Below are positions 23,266 through 34,775 of a stretch of 64,000 nucleotides of DNA, piece by piece. Below the pieces are notes generated by a model. That model had not been told where the DNA came from. It worked only from the letters and a program-made list of their open reading frames with translations, and searched no databases. Position numbers and translations under genes: made by a program. Every line of letters begins with the position of its first letter. Within the stretch, counting starts at the first letter, position 1. The DNA comes from Andrena cerasifolii. Lineage: Eukaryota > Arthropoda > Insecta > Hymenoptera > Andrenidae. Location of the stretch: the NCBI RefSeq assembly GCF_050908995.1, contig NC_135118.1, forward strand, positions 20,841,501 through 20,905,500, in the 5' to 3' direction.

Positions 23266-23415
23266 CTCCATGATTTGACGTATGTTTACATTGATTTCAT
23301 ATACAGCACCAGTTATTACAATTTTTATTGTAACACCGCACGATCCTAATTTAGTTTGTGTTAATATTTCCTCCGGCCGTCCGTTGATATTTGTGAAGTA
23401 CAGTTTCGTTCGCTT
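23266..23415 (-). CDS. Possible further ectodomain exon of the membrane protein
   Basis: A minus-strand frame open from an acceptor-like CGATATAGGTGTAAAAG (exon start near 23415) reads RTKLYFTNINGRPEEIL and GSCGVTIKIVITGAVYEINV, with alternating hydrophobic residues typical of beta strands. It runs in a different frame from the transmembrane exon. A phase-compatible but weak donor is GTGCG|GTGTTA joined to the acceptor at 23265. Without expression data I cannot tell an intron from a frameshift. Confidence 0.35.
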
Positions 23416-23442
23416 TTACACCTATATCGAAAAATAATTCTT

Positions 23443-23779
23443 AATAATTGAAGGGTCAAAGGAAAATTAAATAAAAAAGATTTTGCATTAGAAAACACAG
23501 TACAACAGCCATCTGGACCCGTAACATTCAATAGCTGTTTCTGATAGGTTTTCGGGCCCTGAAAACGAATCCGCAACCCATTTGTCGCCATCACCCTCAG
23601 TTTTTGAGAAAATCGATTTTGAAAAAAAAATGCAAATATTCAGCTTTGAGCATCTTTTGTGTCGAAACGGTAATAGTTATCAGATTCTTCTGTACCACGT
23701 GCAAGTGGTACCTAATACTATAGTGTAGAATTTGATTTTTGACACTTACAGTGTTTTCTATCAGGACCCTTCAATTATT
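23443..23779. mobile_element. MITE with perfect 15-bp terminal inverted repeats
   Basis: Bounded by AATAATTGAAGGGTC and GACCCTTCAATTATT, with further subterminal mirror similarity (GAAAACAC near both ends). Non-coding, 337 bp. The interior includes ATCGATTTTCTCAAAAACTG read on the minus strand. It lies just upstream of the possible ectodomain exon. Confidence 0.65.
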
Positions 23780-24118
23780 CTCAGGGAATTATAGGAAGGT
23801 TCCTATTGCGCAACGCTATTGAAGCTCGCGCCTAATATCTAATGCCGTAATGCAAAGGCGTAAGTAATCTTCGACAAGTGGTAATCCAAAGGATTGGATG
23901 GTTTAAAACGGCAAAAAATCGGTGACCAATTACAATAATCGTACCATTATGCAACGAACGTTCTGTGATACCTCAGCTGGAAGAATTGAATAGAATTTAC
24001 GGTGCAAAAAGAACCGGCCACAAATTATTGCTTGTAAACGACTTCAAGGCACGATATTCAGTGAAGTGTAGTAAATGTACGCTTTGAGTTCCTCGACTGT
24101 TGGAAGTTTATTTCTATT

Positions 24119-24822
24119 GTAGGGTAAAGTAGCCGAATTTCACGACCTCTCCTAATATGAGACCCCAACTTATCTCCGCTACAGAACTCTAGAATGTCAT
24201 AGCGATGCTATTTCTTTACTAAATAACGTTGTATTAGTTGTTTTGACCGCACAGAGCAAGCATGTATTTCTGAAATACGTTGCAGAAATTTTTTGAAGTA
24301 GCTTGATTAACTTACAAATACCTCTAAAGTGTATAATGATTTTCACAAATACTGTTGTGTAGTGCTTGGAATGGAGTTTAAGACTTACTTGTTCTATATC
24401 GTTAAATGATGAAGACTTAACTTCGAAGCTACTTTGCAGTTATCATGTTATTGTTTCCAAATATGAGACCCGTGAAAGTTCTACTGATGAGAGTGAAGAA
24501 GAAATTGCTCTGAATGATGAAAGTGATTAAGAAAGAAAATTATGATACAGAATGCTTGTTTTGCACAGGTCAAAAGTTTCAGGAAAAAACAAACTGGGTC
24601 TCATATTAGGCACCCATATTTTTTATCCGCGTATTTGAATGACTTTCGTTTTAATTTTATTATGAAGAAACAGAATTTTTGTTATAGTACTTTCTAGTAG
24701 GTTGCTAAAGAATACATATTCTACGTTTAAAACGTGTATCGAATTTTACTAAAAGTGTTCTCAGTCAAGTGTTATGATGTTTTTAAGAAATGGGTCTCAT
24801 ATTCGGCTACTTTATCCTACAT
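24119..24822 (+). mobile_element. pogo/Tigger-like element, internally deleted
   Basis: Terminal inverted repeats GGGTAAAGTAGCCGAAT and ATTCGGCTACTTTATCC are flanked by TA on each side (24119-24120 is GT with A at 24121; TA at 24818-24819), the target of pogo/Tc1-mariner elements. A plus-strand remnant near 24470-24610 reads ESSTDESEEEIALNDESD, then (after a stop and frame slip) ECLFCTGQKFQEKTNWV. The acidic stretch followed by C-x2-C and a tryptophan is the C-terminal pattern of pogo/Tigger transposases. Catalytic and DNA-binding domains are gone, so it is non-autonomous. Confidence 0.78.
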
Positions 24823-26132
24823 GTTATTCATTAAGATGGGAAGATCACCTCCACTTGCGTGCTGTGTAAAACAAATCGCGACGAGTCTTTGCCAGGTGTG
24901 TGGTAACCAGAAGGGAAATTTTGAAATTACCTTTGGCTTAGTAGGGAAATGAGGGGGAAATAGTCGTTGCTATTACGATCAAATTGAGAAGTCGATATTA
25001 CACAGTAGGTTTCTCCCTCTAAAAATGTACAAGTAAATTTCACTTTAGTCGCTTTTACCATTCATGTCAGCCAATAATATTACCGATGAGCAGTTAACAC
25101 GTGACGGGGTAATTAGAACGATCACGGTATAAAATTTTATCACCCCACAGATCGAAAAGTGGCTTTAGTTTCGATGTAGTCTTGTGAGTTACCCTCGAGA
25201 GTGAATAAACTCTATTTTACACAGAATCATATACCTGGACTCCGGAGCCAGAGTGTAAAAAGTGCCATTTTACATGTTTCAGAAAGAGTGAAATTGTTTT
25301 AATATGTATATATATTACAGTTATAAATTACATTTGTAAAATTCCTCGATAAGTAGCTGATTAAATTGAATCAGCTTCTTGTATCGATGCCTTGCAGTTA
25401 ATTGGCAAGCAGGGATAGGTACGTATTAAATCAAGTATGCGACCTCGTCTCATTTAATTCAGTTAACGGCCACTACCTCGTTCGTACAAGTTTATATTCG
25501 ATTCATTCGCATACCAGGTACGTTGCTTCTGATACGGTTGATCGAGTCATTCCCCTTATCGTAACTGGTATTTGCACGTCTAAGTTATTCTCCTTTAAAT
25601 ATTGCCAAATCACTATTCTGTTCGTTCGTTAGAAGTCTACCAAGTCCGCAAGAAGGTTGATCGATAATCTTCCAGAAATTCCCTCCCACAGTACATATTA
25701 AAAAGTACTATTCAAATTCAGTTACCTTGTCAATGGCAACTCCTTTCTATAATAGATTTCCAAGAATACTGACAGCGAAGCGGAATAACGATCGTCGGTC
25801 CGATTTATGATGGTGCAACGTAGGAGAATAAGTCAAAAATGCAGAATTTCTAGACTAAACGCCCTTGCCTGATACTTTCCACGCCTACATGCGCGCCATA
25901 ACTATTAAGAGGAAAATTCTACACATTTTATCCTGTCGACCTGTCACACTCTCTGAACGTCATAATTGGCAACCTTTAAGTTTTCCTCTTATGATTTCGT
26001 TCACTCCTGGACATTGGTTCCACAAGCATGTGGATTGGAAACTACTCTACCCTATAATCTATAATTTCATATAAAGTACATACGAAGTACTGTGCGTCAA
26101 GTGCAAGCAAATTTTAGACATTCTTCTGTAAC
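24823..26132. other. Gene-free stretch
   Basis: Mostly AT-rich. Open frames of up to 76 codons on the plus strand have no recognised domain. Upstream exons of the membrane-protein gene could lie here but none could be supported. Confidence 0.35.
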
Positions 26133-26140
26133 CCTTAAAG

Positions 26141-26360
26141 CAGCGATTCCCAATCTGTGGGTCGCGCAGTGGTTTCTGGGGGGTCGCCACGGTTTTTTTT
26201 ATATTTTTTATATACATATATTTTTTTATATCATTTAGAACTATATTCTGAAATATCTATCTTTACTGTGTTTTCTTAACCTTATAAATTCACCCTACAA
26301 ATTTAGTTATTTGAACATTATAAAAGGGGATCGCGACTCAAAAATTGTTAGGAAACACTG
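26141..26360. mobile_element. hAT-type MITE, 220 bp
   Basis: Ends CAGCGATTCCCAATCTGTGG and, inverted, CAGTGTTTCCTAACAATTTT, matching the common hAT terminus CAGTGGTTCCCAA. Flanks CCTTAAAG (26133-26140) and CTTTAAAG (26361-26368) match at seven of eight bases, as expected of the 8-bp hAT target duplication. GGGTCGC / GCGATCCCC subterminal motifs are present. Non-coding. Confidence 0.82.
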
Positions 26361-26368
26361 CTTTAAAG

Positions 26369-27741
26369 CGGCCGTCCCAATAAGTCCAAGCAAAATTCAA
26401 ATGGCGAAGGATGTCGAAGCGCAGAATAAACTTCACTAAAATTTTCTATCCCGTCTTTTCTAAGGGCCCGTCCATTATCGCCCTCCAATTACACGGTTTC
26501 ACCATGAAACGCGTTATTCTCCAGCGCGGATCGTTATTAAGGGAAAGCAGAGCGTCGAAGGCGATCCCACCGGTGTCGATGAATCATTGAACGTGCCTTA
26601 ATTAGATTACGATATTCCGAGGCTTTCGAGTTACACGGAACAAAGCCACGCGACTGCTCGAATCCTTGCATAATCGCCGGACACGCGCGCGCGTTAATAA
26701 AAGAGGAACTATAGGGAAAACGTTGATCGCCGGCCGATATCGTCGTTCGAAGATTTATAATCGATTTGGTTTAACGGCGGGCACGTTTACAGCCGGCTCA
26801 TTACGAGAGCTTGAAGTGGAGAACGAGAGAATGAAGTGGAGAACGAGACACGGCTCGGGAACTGGGAGAAGGAACAGAGGAGCGTGCAATTAATTATGCT
26901 AACTGCGACCGGATGCTTGGCTATTCATGTAACATTAAAACGATGCTTAATTATTCAAGAAGTCTTTGGACTCGCAGATTACGATCGCGTATCGCAGATC
27001 ATACCTTTCGTCACGTAGTCCACGGCGCGGACTGCTTTCTGTCGCGCACGCCTAGGGAACTAATTGCAAGTGGTTTAAATGGATCCTTCGATTAATCGTA
27101 CGTTGCATATGCCAGTATATTGTAAAGTACACTGTAAATATGTTACGTACGTGTCCAAAGACGAGCGAATGCGACAACATATGAATTATTAAATAAACGA
27201 TAGGTCTATAGGATCGAACGAAACAACAACCCGATATTAGTGATTCCAACGCCAGTAATAAATCAACATACCGGCTATCGCAGCGTCTAAGCACTCCTAC
27301 CTCCTTGCTGAATGATCATTTTTATCCTTTATTTTACATAATCATCGACCTCGACGCTCATAACGCGTATCAACAACTAGCGGCCACCCGCGAGTGGGAG
27401 GATCTATATACCTAAATTCCAATGGTAAACAGGCAACCTAATTAATTATTAATTATTTGTATCGAGAATCGTCATGCACGGATTGGTAGCAGATTCGTTT
27501 GGATACTGTGCGACAGACGCACTGAATGGCCTTGCGTTTCAATAGGCAGTGACTAACCGGGCATATCTGATACTGACCCTAAGGGTACATTCCCGCGTAA
27601 GCCCTTCAGAAACGTGGGGGATTTTTTTGGAAGAAAACTGTAACGGACGAGGTAAAAAGTCTCTTTGGTATTGATTTATACATATTTTAAGAAGATAGAA
27701 AAAAAATTGTTGTCTTTTCTCCGATGTAAAGTTGAATAAAT
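26369..27741. other. Gene-free stretch, CpG-rich to about 27100
   Basis: No exon, RNA gene or repeat recognised. CpG-rich unique DNA to 27100, then AT-rich. Confidence 0.35.
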
Positions 27742-28300
27742 ACAGTGAGTAAAAAATGTATTTGGACGGTTTTTAAAATCGCATAACTTTTTTAGAATTG
27801 GTCCAAACGACATGAGTTTTTTTTAGAAGCTAGAAGGATTAATTTGCTAAGTGACGTATTTCGCCGTTTTGAAAAAAATGCATTTGGTCGGAATAGAAAA
27901 AAAATTGTAACGGTCGTTTTTTTAACTTTTTTTTGTGAGCCTGTAATGAAAATTCAAAAAACCCGTTTGTAGATTGAAGTAAGTTACATATGTACCTAAA
28001 ATTGCATAAAAATCGGTTAACGTTGCTCTGAGCTATAAACGCTTAAAGATCCCAGAATAAGGTCGAAAATCGCGAAATTCCCGAAATCAATAACTCTGAC
28101 AGTGATAAACACACCGTGCACCCGATACTTCAAGATAGGCTTATTCTCATCTGAAATCGAAAATAGAAAGTGTTTCTAAAACTAATCGTTACGGCAGATT
28201 AATGAAAATTCGATGATTGGTACATGTGTTAATAAAATTGCCCTGAAGCCGGTAATTTGTTACGCTCAATAACATCAAATTGAGTGAACCAACGCTTATG
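27741..28300 (+). mobile_element. Tc1-like element fragment (left end only)
   Basis: TACAGTGAGTAAAAAATGTA and TTTGGACGG at 27741-27770 are the standard start of many insect Tc1-like elements (TA followed by CAGTG...), continuing with AAAATCGCATAACTTTTT. No matching right end was found and the interior has no clear transposase. The open frame at 28280-28519 has a stretch (TIASSFKKGNPKEF) vaguely like a Tc1 helix-turn-helix linker, which I do not rely on. The right boundary is arbitrary. Confidence 0.5.
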
Positions 28301-28539
28301 AAAGTTGGTAATACGATAGCGAGTTCATTTAAGAAAGGAAACCCGAAAGAATTTTTGCAAACTCGTCAATTAGTTAGAAAGAAAACGATACAAAAAAAAT
28401 GTTATCATCTTAAAAGATGTACAAATCAATTCCAAAAATACCTTTTACCCTATGTGTTACAGTTTTGTTTAAAAAAAAAAAACACCCCAATTTTTTTAAA
28501 GAATTATACGAGAATGTAGCCAAAGGGATCGCTGGTAGT

Positions 28540-29879
28540 TTCAACACTGTGGACTCGTAGACCATGCTTTTTCCCTTCTATCGATATGTGGCCTCCGCTT
28601 TTGCACAGTACTGAGCGCGGACTGTTCAAAGAAACGATATAGAACAAGGGCAATGTTATTGCGCCACGAGGTTTCCTGCTTACCTAAAATCTCTACAAAA
28701 CCCAGCTCGCGCGAACTTCGGCGGGGGCGTTTTTCTATGGGGAGGTAATGTCTGCCTTGTATCGGCGGCGCGTGTTCTTCAGGCACGTTTATCGTCTACT
28801 TTGTCGATTCATACATCGCCACGATTCGTTAAATTGCGGCTCGAAAAAAAAGAAAGGGAAACAGTCGGTTTTGCGTGCAACGCGGTCGAGTTGAACGGCA
28901 CCGTGCACAATTTCAGAATTGCTGTTCGTAATGAGCGGCGGCCGACCCATAAAGTCGTCATTACTCATATTGCAGCGACGCGAAACCAGCGTAAAAATTA
29001 TACTACGCTAGACCACACCTGCGATGCAAGGCTAGATTTTTATCTCGCCGCCAGTGTACACCAATACGAGGCACTTATTTCGCCACGCCTCTATCTAACG
29101 CGTTTTTACGGGTTTCCTATCATTCTCTCTATTAATTGCCAAGAATCCCTCCGACTCTTTTCCCTCCACGATGTGCGGCTGCGAAAGGCGCATGAAATTC
29201 ATAGACGCGATACGGAGTTCTGTGCAATTTATATTCAGCACGGCCAGCTTTAATTGATACCGCGATCGGCAGCGAGTGTGCGCTGGTTTTAATTACTATT
29301 TACTTCGCGGTGATCGCGGAGCATTGCGGCGCATATCCACCGGCGATTGTTCAGAACACCCTTTCGCATGGTGTCTCTTTTTTTTTTTTGCTCCCTATAT
29401 CACCGTTCTACATTGTAACAGGGATATGGTTTTAACGATATCCATCATAAACCCGTCGCTCTTTCTAGTAGAGTTCCCTCACGTTCTGGTAGTTTATTAT
29501 CCTGAATTTCGTTCTATGTTTAGACGCGTGACGAGCAAACGTGTTTACTGTAGAGGCTGTGGCACTTGGAATTACCACCTTGACTTACGTCAATACTAGT
29601 ATCATGCATAGTTTTGACCTTACGGAAAAGTAGATCGGACATTGATTGCGTGGTCTCAAGGGTAATATAAGTTGGGCCGAGGGAAATCTTTCTAGGTGGA
29701 GGGATATCAGAGGTTCGCTAATGATCTTTGTTTTTTTTCGGAAGGAAATACAATGCACCCCCTGCGGTAGGCTTGTAGTGTACGCCGCTTTTAATGCAAC
29801 AGCTGTAGGAACACGCGCGAAGAACATCGAAAGTATCTCGTTCGACGGCAATGTATCTCTCGTAAAGAGGCAAAGTTGA
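28540..29879. other. Gene-free, CpG-rich stretch
   Basis: A 150-codon frame at 28801-29253 begins with a TTG rather than ATG, has no recognised domain and no splice context. Nothing else is supported. Confidence 0.35.
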
Positions 29880-29887
29880 GTTTGAAT

Positions 29888-30980
29888 CAGGGTTGCCACC
29901 TTATCACCATATAAATCCCGGAGTGCAACACATTCCAACTCTGAGATTCGAATATAAACCCGGAGATGAAAGAAGCAAAAAAGATTTGTTCTCCAATATC
30001 CGGAAAACAAATCTGCAAATCTTTTAAACTCAAACAATTCAGAATTTAGAAGTATCTGTTTTTTTTTTTAATTAATAACTATTATTGTATATAGTAGAGT
30101 TATATAGGTATATAAATTATTTAATATAAAATTAATCTATATTAGTTACATAACTCTACTTATTACTATAATAAAAAAAAACTTCAATATTACTAAAAAA
30201 TAATATTAAATAGATTTTATGCAAATATTTGGTTTTTGGGTGTTTAATACAATATAAAATGTACTCTAATTAGTAGAATGGATTAAAAATTAATAATAAA
30301 ATTAAAAATTTGAAAATCTGGAATCCGATTTCTGGAGGGTAAGCGGATTCCTAGACTTTCTAAAATGTAGTTTTTTCCCTAAAGTGGAGGTGGTCAAATT
30401 TAGTATTTTCATTTAGGAATAATTAATACAATATAAAATGTACTCTAATTAGTACCATGGATTAAAAATTAATAATAAAATTAAAAATTTGAAAATCTCT
30501 AATCCGATTTCTGGAGGGTAAGCGGATTCCTAGACTTTCTAAAATGTAGTTTTTTCCCTAAAGTGGAGGTGGTCAAATTTAGTATTTTCATTTAGGAATA
30601 ATTAATACAATATAAAATGTACTGTAATTAGTACCATGGATTAAAAATTAATAATAAAATTAAAAATTTGAAAATCTCTAATCCGATTTTTGGAGAGTAA
30701 GCGGATTCCTAGACTTTCTAAAATTTAGTTTATTCCCTAAAGTGGGGGTGGTCAAATTTAGTAGTTTGATATAGGAATAATTAATACAATATAAAATGTA
30801 CTCTAATTAGTAGCATGGGTTAAAAATTATTAATAAAATTAAAAATTTGGAAATCTGGAATCCGATTGGAGCCGTTGTATAATATCACAATTTCTTATTA
30901 TCTCTTTTTTTTATACAACTCGGAGATTTCTCCAGTAAAACCGGAGCCTCCGGGCGAAAACCGGAGAGGTGGCAACCCTG
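29888..30980. mobile_element. Non-autonomous hAT element carrying a 179-bp tandem array
   Basis: Ends CAGGGTTGCCACCT and, inverted, AGGTGGCAACCCTG (14 bp perfect), with the CAGGG start typical of hAT elements. Flanking octamers GTTTGAAT (29880-29887) and GTTATAAT (30981-30988) match at six of eight bases, consistent with an old 8-bp target duplication. The 1093-bp interior is AT-rich, lacks a transposase and contains the tandem repeat listed separately. Subterminal CCCGGAG / CTCCGGGC motifs appear near both ends. Confidence 0.78.
30245..30870. repeat. 179-bp tandem repeat, about 3.5 copies
   Basis: The start motif TAATACAATATAAAATGTAC recurs at 30245, 30424, 30603 and 30782, exactly 179 bp apart. 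Each unit also holds AATCCGATTTCTGGAGGGTA (the first and last units are cut or diverged) and GTAAGCGGATTCCTAGAC. Copies differ by only a few substitutions, so amplification is fairly recent or the copies are homogenised. It lies wholly inside the hAT element. Confidence 0.93.
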
Positions 30981-30988
30981 GTTATAAT

Positions 30989-32359
30989 TGATTGAACGGG
31001 ACCAACAGCAGATGCCCTTTCAATACAAAGGAGTGAGAAAATTCGGCTGGTAAAATTTAAGCCAGTTTAACGAGGCACACTCGTGCGACTTTAAATCAGG
31101 TAAATTCATCGAAGAACGGAATGCCCGCGAGAATCGCACGTATAAAGCTTCGTCCATTCCTTCTCACCCCTTTCCCGGGATCAAGCATCGCTTTCTGGTC
31201 ACGCGGCTAACCCACTTCCCAAGCTCTTAGACGTTACGTGAGCTCACCTATGTCACAGTGGACGATATATTTACGCAAAGAGCGATCCAACGTTGACAAA
31301 CGGAGGAAAGCGGTCGGTCGGCTCGCCGCACTTGGAAAATGTCTTTAACTTAGTGAACGTTTCCACGCAGATTACGTATCGCGAGAAGGAATCTCTGATA
31401 CACGATCGTTGCAGCTGGCGTGCACCAGAATTCACGCCTATCTGTTGAAGTTTAATGGAATAGCAATATTGCGAAATTACCACATCCTTTTTTTTTTCAT
31501 TATCACAGGAAAATCACTCGCCTGCGAATCAAGGGCGAACGACATTATTATGCGCGTTTACCACACTTGGAACGATTCGTGTTATATCACGATGCCGTGT
31601 GGCAAGCACACTGCGAGGCTCGAAAAAAAAATTCGTAATTCCAGCGAGCCCGCTGGCCAGATTTAGCAAATCGGCGAGCGGGGGATGCGCCATGGGGATG
31701 TGGGTCCTTTTGCGCGGAGAATACACGGGTAGACGCGGAAGCGAGACGGATAAAAACCAGCAGGCGAAGATCGAACTACGATAATTATCGGTTCGCGATC
31801 ACGTGAATAGCGCACACCCATTGGCGTGCCGCTATTTTTTCTCCGCGTATTAACAATTCAAATAGGATTGCCACAATATCACGTACCGGAGGCCTGCCTG
31901 GCTGGTGACCAATAAGATCATCGACTGTTAGAGAGAATAATCATCGGTTTGATTGCGTGTTAACTGTCCACCTAGGAGGAATTATTGCTTTCGATGACGT
32001 TTGTTAACAAATGCATATCACGATCGGACACTTCGAACGGGATGCATATGTATGGGAGGATTGAGTGCCGCACGGTCGGGGTGGGTGGCGCATCGATTCG
32101 CGATGGATCGCGTAATTACCGTTGCACGGCGAAGGGGAAAGGTAATCCAGGGGTAAGTACGAGAACCTCCCTCTCGGAAAGTCTCGGGGATGATAATCGT
32201 GACAGGGATGGAGCGAAACGGAGTGGAAAAGTAAGCGGATTCCCTTGCGGATTTATTTTATTCCTTTTCTTAGGTAATTAAGTTCTTCTGCCATCGACGT
32301 TCTGCTACTCATTAATGGATGGTGAGTAGAGCGAGGGGTGGATATTCTTGTAGTTTAAC
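30989..32359. other. Gene-free, CpG-rich stretch
   Basis: Short overlapping open frames on both strands. No exon, RNA gene or repeat recognised. Confidence 0.35.
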
Positions 32360-32765
32360 TTAAATTGAGCAGTCGAAATGGTAAACGATGTAAGTGCCAG
32401 TAGTTAAAATTTTTCAGTAGTAACAAGAAACGTATGTCTGTTCATTTTGTCACTTACAATGATGTAAGATTCATTTATCGCTATGGTGTTACAGTCGCTA
32501 TTCCACCTTTACTGATTTAGAGGGGAACACAAAGATTACGGCCGTGAAGATTGCTGGCACTTTCATCGCTCTTCACCACAGCGAAATTGGCACCTACGAT
32601 TTTAGCTCTATCTTCCGATAGCCATAACACACGGAATAAATTATTCTAGCGGTTATAACTTTTGCCACTATACTCCGCATGGAATTTCCATCCTTTTCCA
32701 CTAAAAAATTATTTTTCATTTTTTTTTCGCACTCACATCGTTTACCATTTCAACTCCTCAATTAA
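32360..32765. mobile_element. MITE with about 35-bp terminal inverted repeats
   Basis: Left end AATTGAGCAGTCGAAATGG followed by TAAACGATGTAAGTGC; the right end is the inverse of ATTGAGGAGTTGAAATGG and TAAACGATGTGAGTGC. TTAA lies at both borders (32360-32363, 32762-32765) with one base of offset, so TTAA or TA target. About 400 bp, non-coding. Confidence 0.68.
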
Positions 32766-34209
32766 TTATCGACGAGTATAATGCTTTCTATCCCTTGAAA
32801 ATGCCCGGTGCACGTTGTAATGGGTTTTCAGTGTATACTGCAACATAATTGCATTCTATCGAACACGGAAAAGCCTTGAGGAAGGCGTACAGATCATTCG
32901 ATCCGATATTGTCTGCAGTTGACGGCTCCGGATAATATATGACGGAGTAGAACATAGCATGCGGTTTCTGCTACCTGATTCACCTACGATAATCTACATT
33001 GTGCGCTTGGAATGTATGTGCATTGATAGTCGAAAGGAAAGAGTCAGGGGATTTCCCAGAAAAGACTCTTGACACTCACGAAACAAGCGTAGTCGCCTAT
33101 GCACATACGTAACGACATAATTCTTCAGCTTTCGTTTCATCGTCGCTCTGTCATCGAAAATCGGGGCTTAAGGCTGCCGTCTCACCGGGCCTTGAAGTGC
33201 GTGCGTACGCTCGCACAAGCTAGGAAAAACGTGTACGTGTAATGTAGGAATCAAACCGTTTCAACCAACTTTCGTCCTGGAATCGACAAGAAGGAAATCT
33301 TTGCGGGTATAGTTGCCTCCGGTAGACATTCGTGCAGGGTGGTCTGGTGCGTTTGAACGAGGCCCGAGCCGAGCAACATTGTACATACATTTCGCTCACC
33401 CGTCTAACCTGCCGCCTGAAGTTGCTCGGCGATGAGTCGTATCACCGATTATGCAGAAGCAGAATTTCTTTACTTTTCATCGTATCAGTAGAAAAGTGAT
33501 TCTGCCGATTAAATCGATAGGAAATAATTTAAGTCGGACTACTTTGAACGAAACGGGCTTTCAATTCTGTAAATAAATTTTATGTGTAATATCGTTAATG
33601 ATTATGGTTGAAATTATGCCAGGTTTGGTGTCTTTCCATCTTTCCTTCCTACACTGCCGGACTTCTTTATCTTTCATTATTGCTACGTTCAGCTGCGCTG
33701 ACGCTAGACGCAGCTCTCGTGCCGTATTCCTTTAAGACTTCTCGATAGAAAGAGCGAACTCTGTGCCAACGATAGAGAGAACAGAAGATCTGGCAACTAT
33801 GCGTCGAAAGTTCGTCTCCGCAGAGTGCCTAGCGATGTCACCTCTGTACAAGTTCTTTTTATCGACCGCGGTAGTTTCATAAGGGTCCGTTTGTTTACTG
33901 GGGACGCTTCGATTGATTCGGACCATAACAGAAATGAGACGGCATCCTTAATTTGGGGGAAAAAGGAACTCCAGTAGCGAAATGTATTTTAATAGAAGTT
34001 GGAGCACCGTCCCGTTATTACATTAAGGGCTTCCGTAGCACTTTAACGTAGGTGGTATCGTGGTTGAACAATATAGGTTATCCCGCTATCGCGTGATACT
34101 GGTATATACACACCTATACAATATCGTGGGCGATAATGCAAAGTTTAAATACCCCATCCCTGTTACCACAATTTCTGCCCGTGATTACTTATGCAATGTA
34201 CAAGGGACG
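32766..34209. other. Gene-free stretch upstream of a candidate first exon
   Basis: No exon recognised. A TTTAAATA box at about 34145 lies 65 bases before the ATG at 34210 and could be the promoter of that exon, without other support. Confidence 0.3.
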
Positions 34210-34303
34210 ATGTCATCGCATAGTGTAATATTCACAACCGTGATACTGCTCCTAATCGCTAGCCTATTTTCAGATGCGAAGGCAGTTTACAAGTCTGTTT
34301 GTT
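34210..34303 (+). CDS. Candidate first coding exon with signal peptide
   Basis: From ATG at 34210 the frame reads MSSHSVIFTTVILLLIASLF, then SDAKAVYKSVC. This is a classic secretory signal peptide: short polar start, hydrophobic core TVILLLIASLF and an alanine-containing cleavage site (DAKA). At 34304 comes GTAAGT, a consensus splice donor, leaving the codon after its first base. I infer a short first exon of a small secreted, cysteine-containing protein. No second exon was identified downstream. Without splicing the frame would run on to a stop at about 34377, giving a 56-residue peptide with a basic tail; this is the alternative. An in-frame extension upstream to 34060 begins with GTG and is unlikely to be used. 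Confidence 0.42.
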
Positions 34304-34775
34304 GTAAGTGGAAAAAGAATATAGAATCGAAAGAAAGAGAAGATATCGTCTGGAGAAGACTCGGTACTCGGCTTTAGAAGGGGAGAAATAATTGTTATAA
34401 TATTACTTTCATTTTAATAGAACGTTAATTACGGTTGCAATTTCACGAGCGGTCTGGAGATTCTTAATTTGTAAAGACCTAAATGGACAATTGTGTTAAA
34501 GGCTATTAATATTACCCTGCTCCTTGTATATAACTATAATTTATACCGTATTTCTTGTGAATATATACGATATTTTTACATTATTTTGATATGTAGAGTC
34601 GATCCTGGAAGAATGGTCCACGTTTTTATTAACCCTCTGCGAATTCAAAATTCGAAACTGATGCGATAAATTGCTGGATAGCCGAAAAGATGATCCCCTG
34701 GTAGTAAGTACCATTTCTGCTGTTGCGGGTTCCTAATTTTACCACAAGAGGGCAGCCAATTCTTGTAACCATAGA

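Noticed and set aside
23500..23600. Minus-strand peptide-like stretch (GDKWVADSFSGPENL) as a further ectodomain exon
   Set aside because: It lies inside the MITE 23443-23779, bounded by perfect 15-bp inverted repeats, so it is repeat sequence rather than an exon.
28801..29253. 150-codon plus-strand open frame
   Set aside because: Begins with TTG rather than ATG, shows no domain and no acceptor that would make it an exon.
29585..30037. 150-codon minus-strand open frame
   Set aside because: Its end crosses into the hAT element at 29888 and has no recognised domain.
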